The position numbers and the translations under genes are program-made. 33,443 bases of DNA, from the NCBI GenBank assembly GCA_902505605.1, contig CABWKN010000008.1, forward strand, positions 1-33,443, in the 5' to 3' direction. Numbering within the stretch: the stretch's first letter is position 1; the number at the start of each line of letters is the position of its first letter. The notes beneath the pieces are model-generated. The model had not been told where the DNA came from. It saw only the letters and a list, made by a program, of their open reading frames with translations, and did no database searches. This stretch comes from Candidatus Guanabacterium sedimentis (GTDB lineage: Bacteria > Acidobacteriota > B3-B38 > Guanabaribacteriales > B3-B38). Positions 32,397-33,443 of this stretch are shown piece after piece.

Positions 32397-33440
32397 ATGA
32401 AGATGGGCATCCTCGGCTTCCCCAAGGTGGGGAAGACCACCCTGTTCAACCTCCTCACCAGCTCGCAGGTGGTCACCACCAAATACACCTCCGGGCTGGT
32501 GGAGCCGAATGTCGGCATCATCAATGTCCCCGACCCGCGCCTGGCGAAGCTCACCGAGCTCTTCCAGCCCAAGCGCACCATACCCGCCCAGATTGAGTAT
32601 GTTGATATTATGGGCGCCGCCGGCGGCGAGCTGAGGAAGAGCGCCTATTTAGCCAGCCTGCGGCTGAGCGATGCCCTGACCCATGTGGTGCGTGCCTATG
32701 AGGATAAGGAGATAGTCCACAGCGAGGGGGAGATTGAGCCCCAACGGGATGCCGCCCGGATGGACGCCGAGCTGATATTAGCCGACCTCATGGTGCTGGA
32801 GGGTCGGCTGGAGCGGCTGGAGAAAGACATGAAGAAGGTCAAGAGCAAGGAGGATGAGCAGGAGCACGCACTGCTGCTGCGGTGCAAGGAAGCGCTGGAG
32901 AAGGAGACCCCGCTGCGGGAGGTGGAGTTCTCGCCCGAGGAGGAGAAGATGCTGCGGGGGTTCGGCTTCCTCAGCGAGAAGCCGCTGCTGATTGTGGTCA
33001 ACCTGGGGGAGGACGACCTCTCGCATTACGACGATTACCTCGAGCACTTCGGGCTGCAGGGCTGGACGGGGAAGAAGAGGGTGGCGCTGTGTCCGGTCAG
33101 CGGCAAGCTGGAGATGGAGCTGTCGCAGCTGGAGGATGAGGAGCGGGGGGAGTTCATGAAGGAGATGGGGGTCAAGGAGCTCAGCACCGAGCGGATAATC
33201 CGCACCTCCTACCGCCTGCTGGAGCTGGTCTCGTTTTTCACCTACGCCGGGGAGGAGGTCAAGGCGTGGACCATAAAGCAGGGCACCGAGGCACTGAAAG
33301 CCGCCGGGCAGATTCATACCGACATCGAGCGGGGGTTCATCCGGGCAGAGGTGATTCCCTACGACGAGCTGATAGCCCTGGGCTCCCTGCGCGAAGCCCG
33401 CCAGAAAGGGCTCCTGCGATTAGAAGGGAAGACATACTAG
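32397..33440 (+). CDS. ychF: Divergent YchF/Obg-family GTPase, C-terminus short
   Basis: P-loop NTPase of the YchF (OLA1) branch, which binds ribosomes and often prefers ATP; 347 aa against about 363 usually. GFPKVGKTTLFN (7-18) is G1, EPNVGIINVPDPRL the YchF-type segment after switch I, VDIMG the G3 motif and NLGEDDL the altered G4 region; a helical insertion (about 120-170) and a C-terminal TGS domain (KAWTIKQGTEALKAAGQIHTD, GFIRAEVI) follow. Two oddities: the canonical GLVKGASKGEGLGN loop after G3 is replaced by the shorter GAAGGELRKSA, and TAG ends the protein at LEGKTY, where YchF proteins usually run on for about 16 residues (VQDGDVxxFRFNV). It is also visibly richer in G/C than the other genes. 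Strong ribosome binding site GAGGGAGG. Confidence 0.82.
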   Translation: MKMGILGFPKVGKTTLFNLLTSSQVVTTKYTSGLVEPNVGIINVPDPRLAKLTELFQPKRTIPAQIEYVDIMGAAGGELRKSAYLASLRLSDALTHVVRAYEDKEIVHSEGEIEPQRDAARMDAELILADLMVLEGRLERLEKDMKKVKSKEDEQEHALLLRCKEALEKETPLREVEFSPEEEKMLRGFGFLSEKPLLIVVNLGEDDLSHYDDYLEHFGLQGWTGKKRVALCPVSGKLEMELSQLEDEERGEFMKEMGVKELSTERIIRTSYRLLELVSFFTYAGEEVKAWTIKQGTEALKAAGQIHTDIERGFIRAEVIPYDELIALGSLREARQKGLLRLEGKTY

Positions 33441-33443
33441 GTG

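Noticed and set aside
32778-33317. Long minus-strand ORF (179 aa) and an 85-aa plus-strand ORF in the ychF-like gene
   Set aside because: Leucine/glutamine- and glycine/alanine-rich shadows of a GC-rich coding frame; no motifs.
1-33443. CRISPR arrays, IS elements, prophage or tRNA/rRNA genes
   Set aside because: No spaced direct-repeat arrays, transposase motifs, integrase or tRNA-like cloverleaf were seen on reading both strands.

Overview
This is a bacterial chromosomal window, probably from an uncultured lineage. It has Shine-Dalgarno-led, tightly packed operons, a complete-looking dcw (division and cell wall) cluster, a MurE with the meso-diaminopimelate motif (DNPR), and a respiratory succinate dehydrogenase with two small membrane anchors. 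I cannot name the phylum. One MraZ looks like those I remember from Acidobacteria-like genomes and the other like those of Desulfobacteria-like genomes, so the sequence does not point to one group. No phage, IS element, CRISPR array, tRNA or rRNA is visible.

Layout. (1) 1-857 (-): 5' part of an aldehyde dehydrogenase gene cut by the window edge. (2) 1015-1271 (+): an intact-looking promoter and ribosome binding site driving a short relic that resembles the N-terminus of glutamine synthetase I. (3) 1305-1940 (+): histidine phosphatase. (4) 2022-12765 (+): a TCA-cycle operon with a good promoter: two-subunit aconitase of LeuCD architecture, NADP-type isocitrate dehydrogenase, malate dehydrogenase, two-subunit class I fumarase, SdhCDAB, nucleoside diphosphate kinase and an M20 peptidase. 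Hairpins lie between several of these genes. (5) 12863-14071 (-): lipoprotein with a transglutaminase-like domain and TPRs. (6) 14072-14577: a 0.5 kb intergenic region with a promoter for the lipoprotein gene and a structured plus-strand segment ending in a terminator-like hairpin, with no gene to belong to. (7) 32179 down to 14578 (-): dcw cluster in the order mraZ-mraZ-rsmH-ftsL-ftsI-murE-murF-mraY-murD-ftsW-murG-murC-murB-ftsQ-ftsA-ftsZ, many genes overlapping by 1-8 nt. (8) 32275-33440 (+): a divergent YchF-like GTPase, transcribed away from the dcw cluster.

How it works together. The TCA genes cover citrate to isocitrate to 2-oxoglutarate, and succinate to fumarate to malate to oxaloacetate. 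Citrate synthase, the 2-oxoglutarate-oxidising enzyme and succinyl-CoA synthetase are not in the window, so the flux direction cannot be read from it. The dcw cluster supplies all cytoplasmic steps from UDP-MurNAc to lipid II except D-Ala-D-Ala ligase, plus the divisome core (FtsL, FtsI, FtsW, FtsQ, FtsA, FtsZ).

Most interesting: the dcw cluster starts with two clearly different MraZ genes. Each has its own promoter, and just downstream of each -10 is a pair of 10-bp-period direct repeats. The repeat is AGTGGG in front of the first gene and GTGGAC in front of the second. Also notable are the glutamine synthetase relic, the orphan structured segment before ftsZ, and a YchF-like protein that stops at TAG inside the conserved end of its TGS domain.
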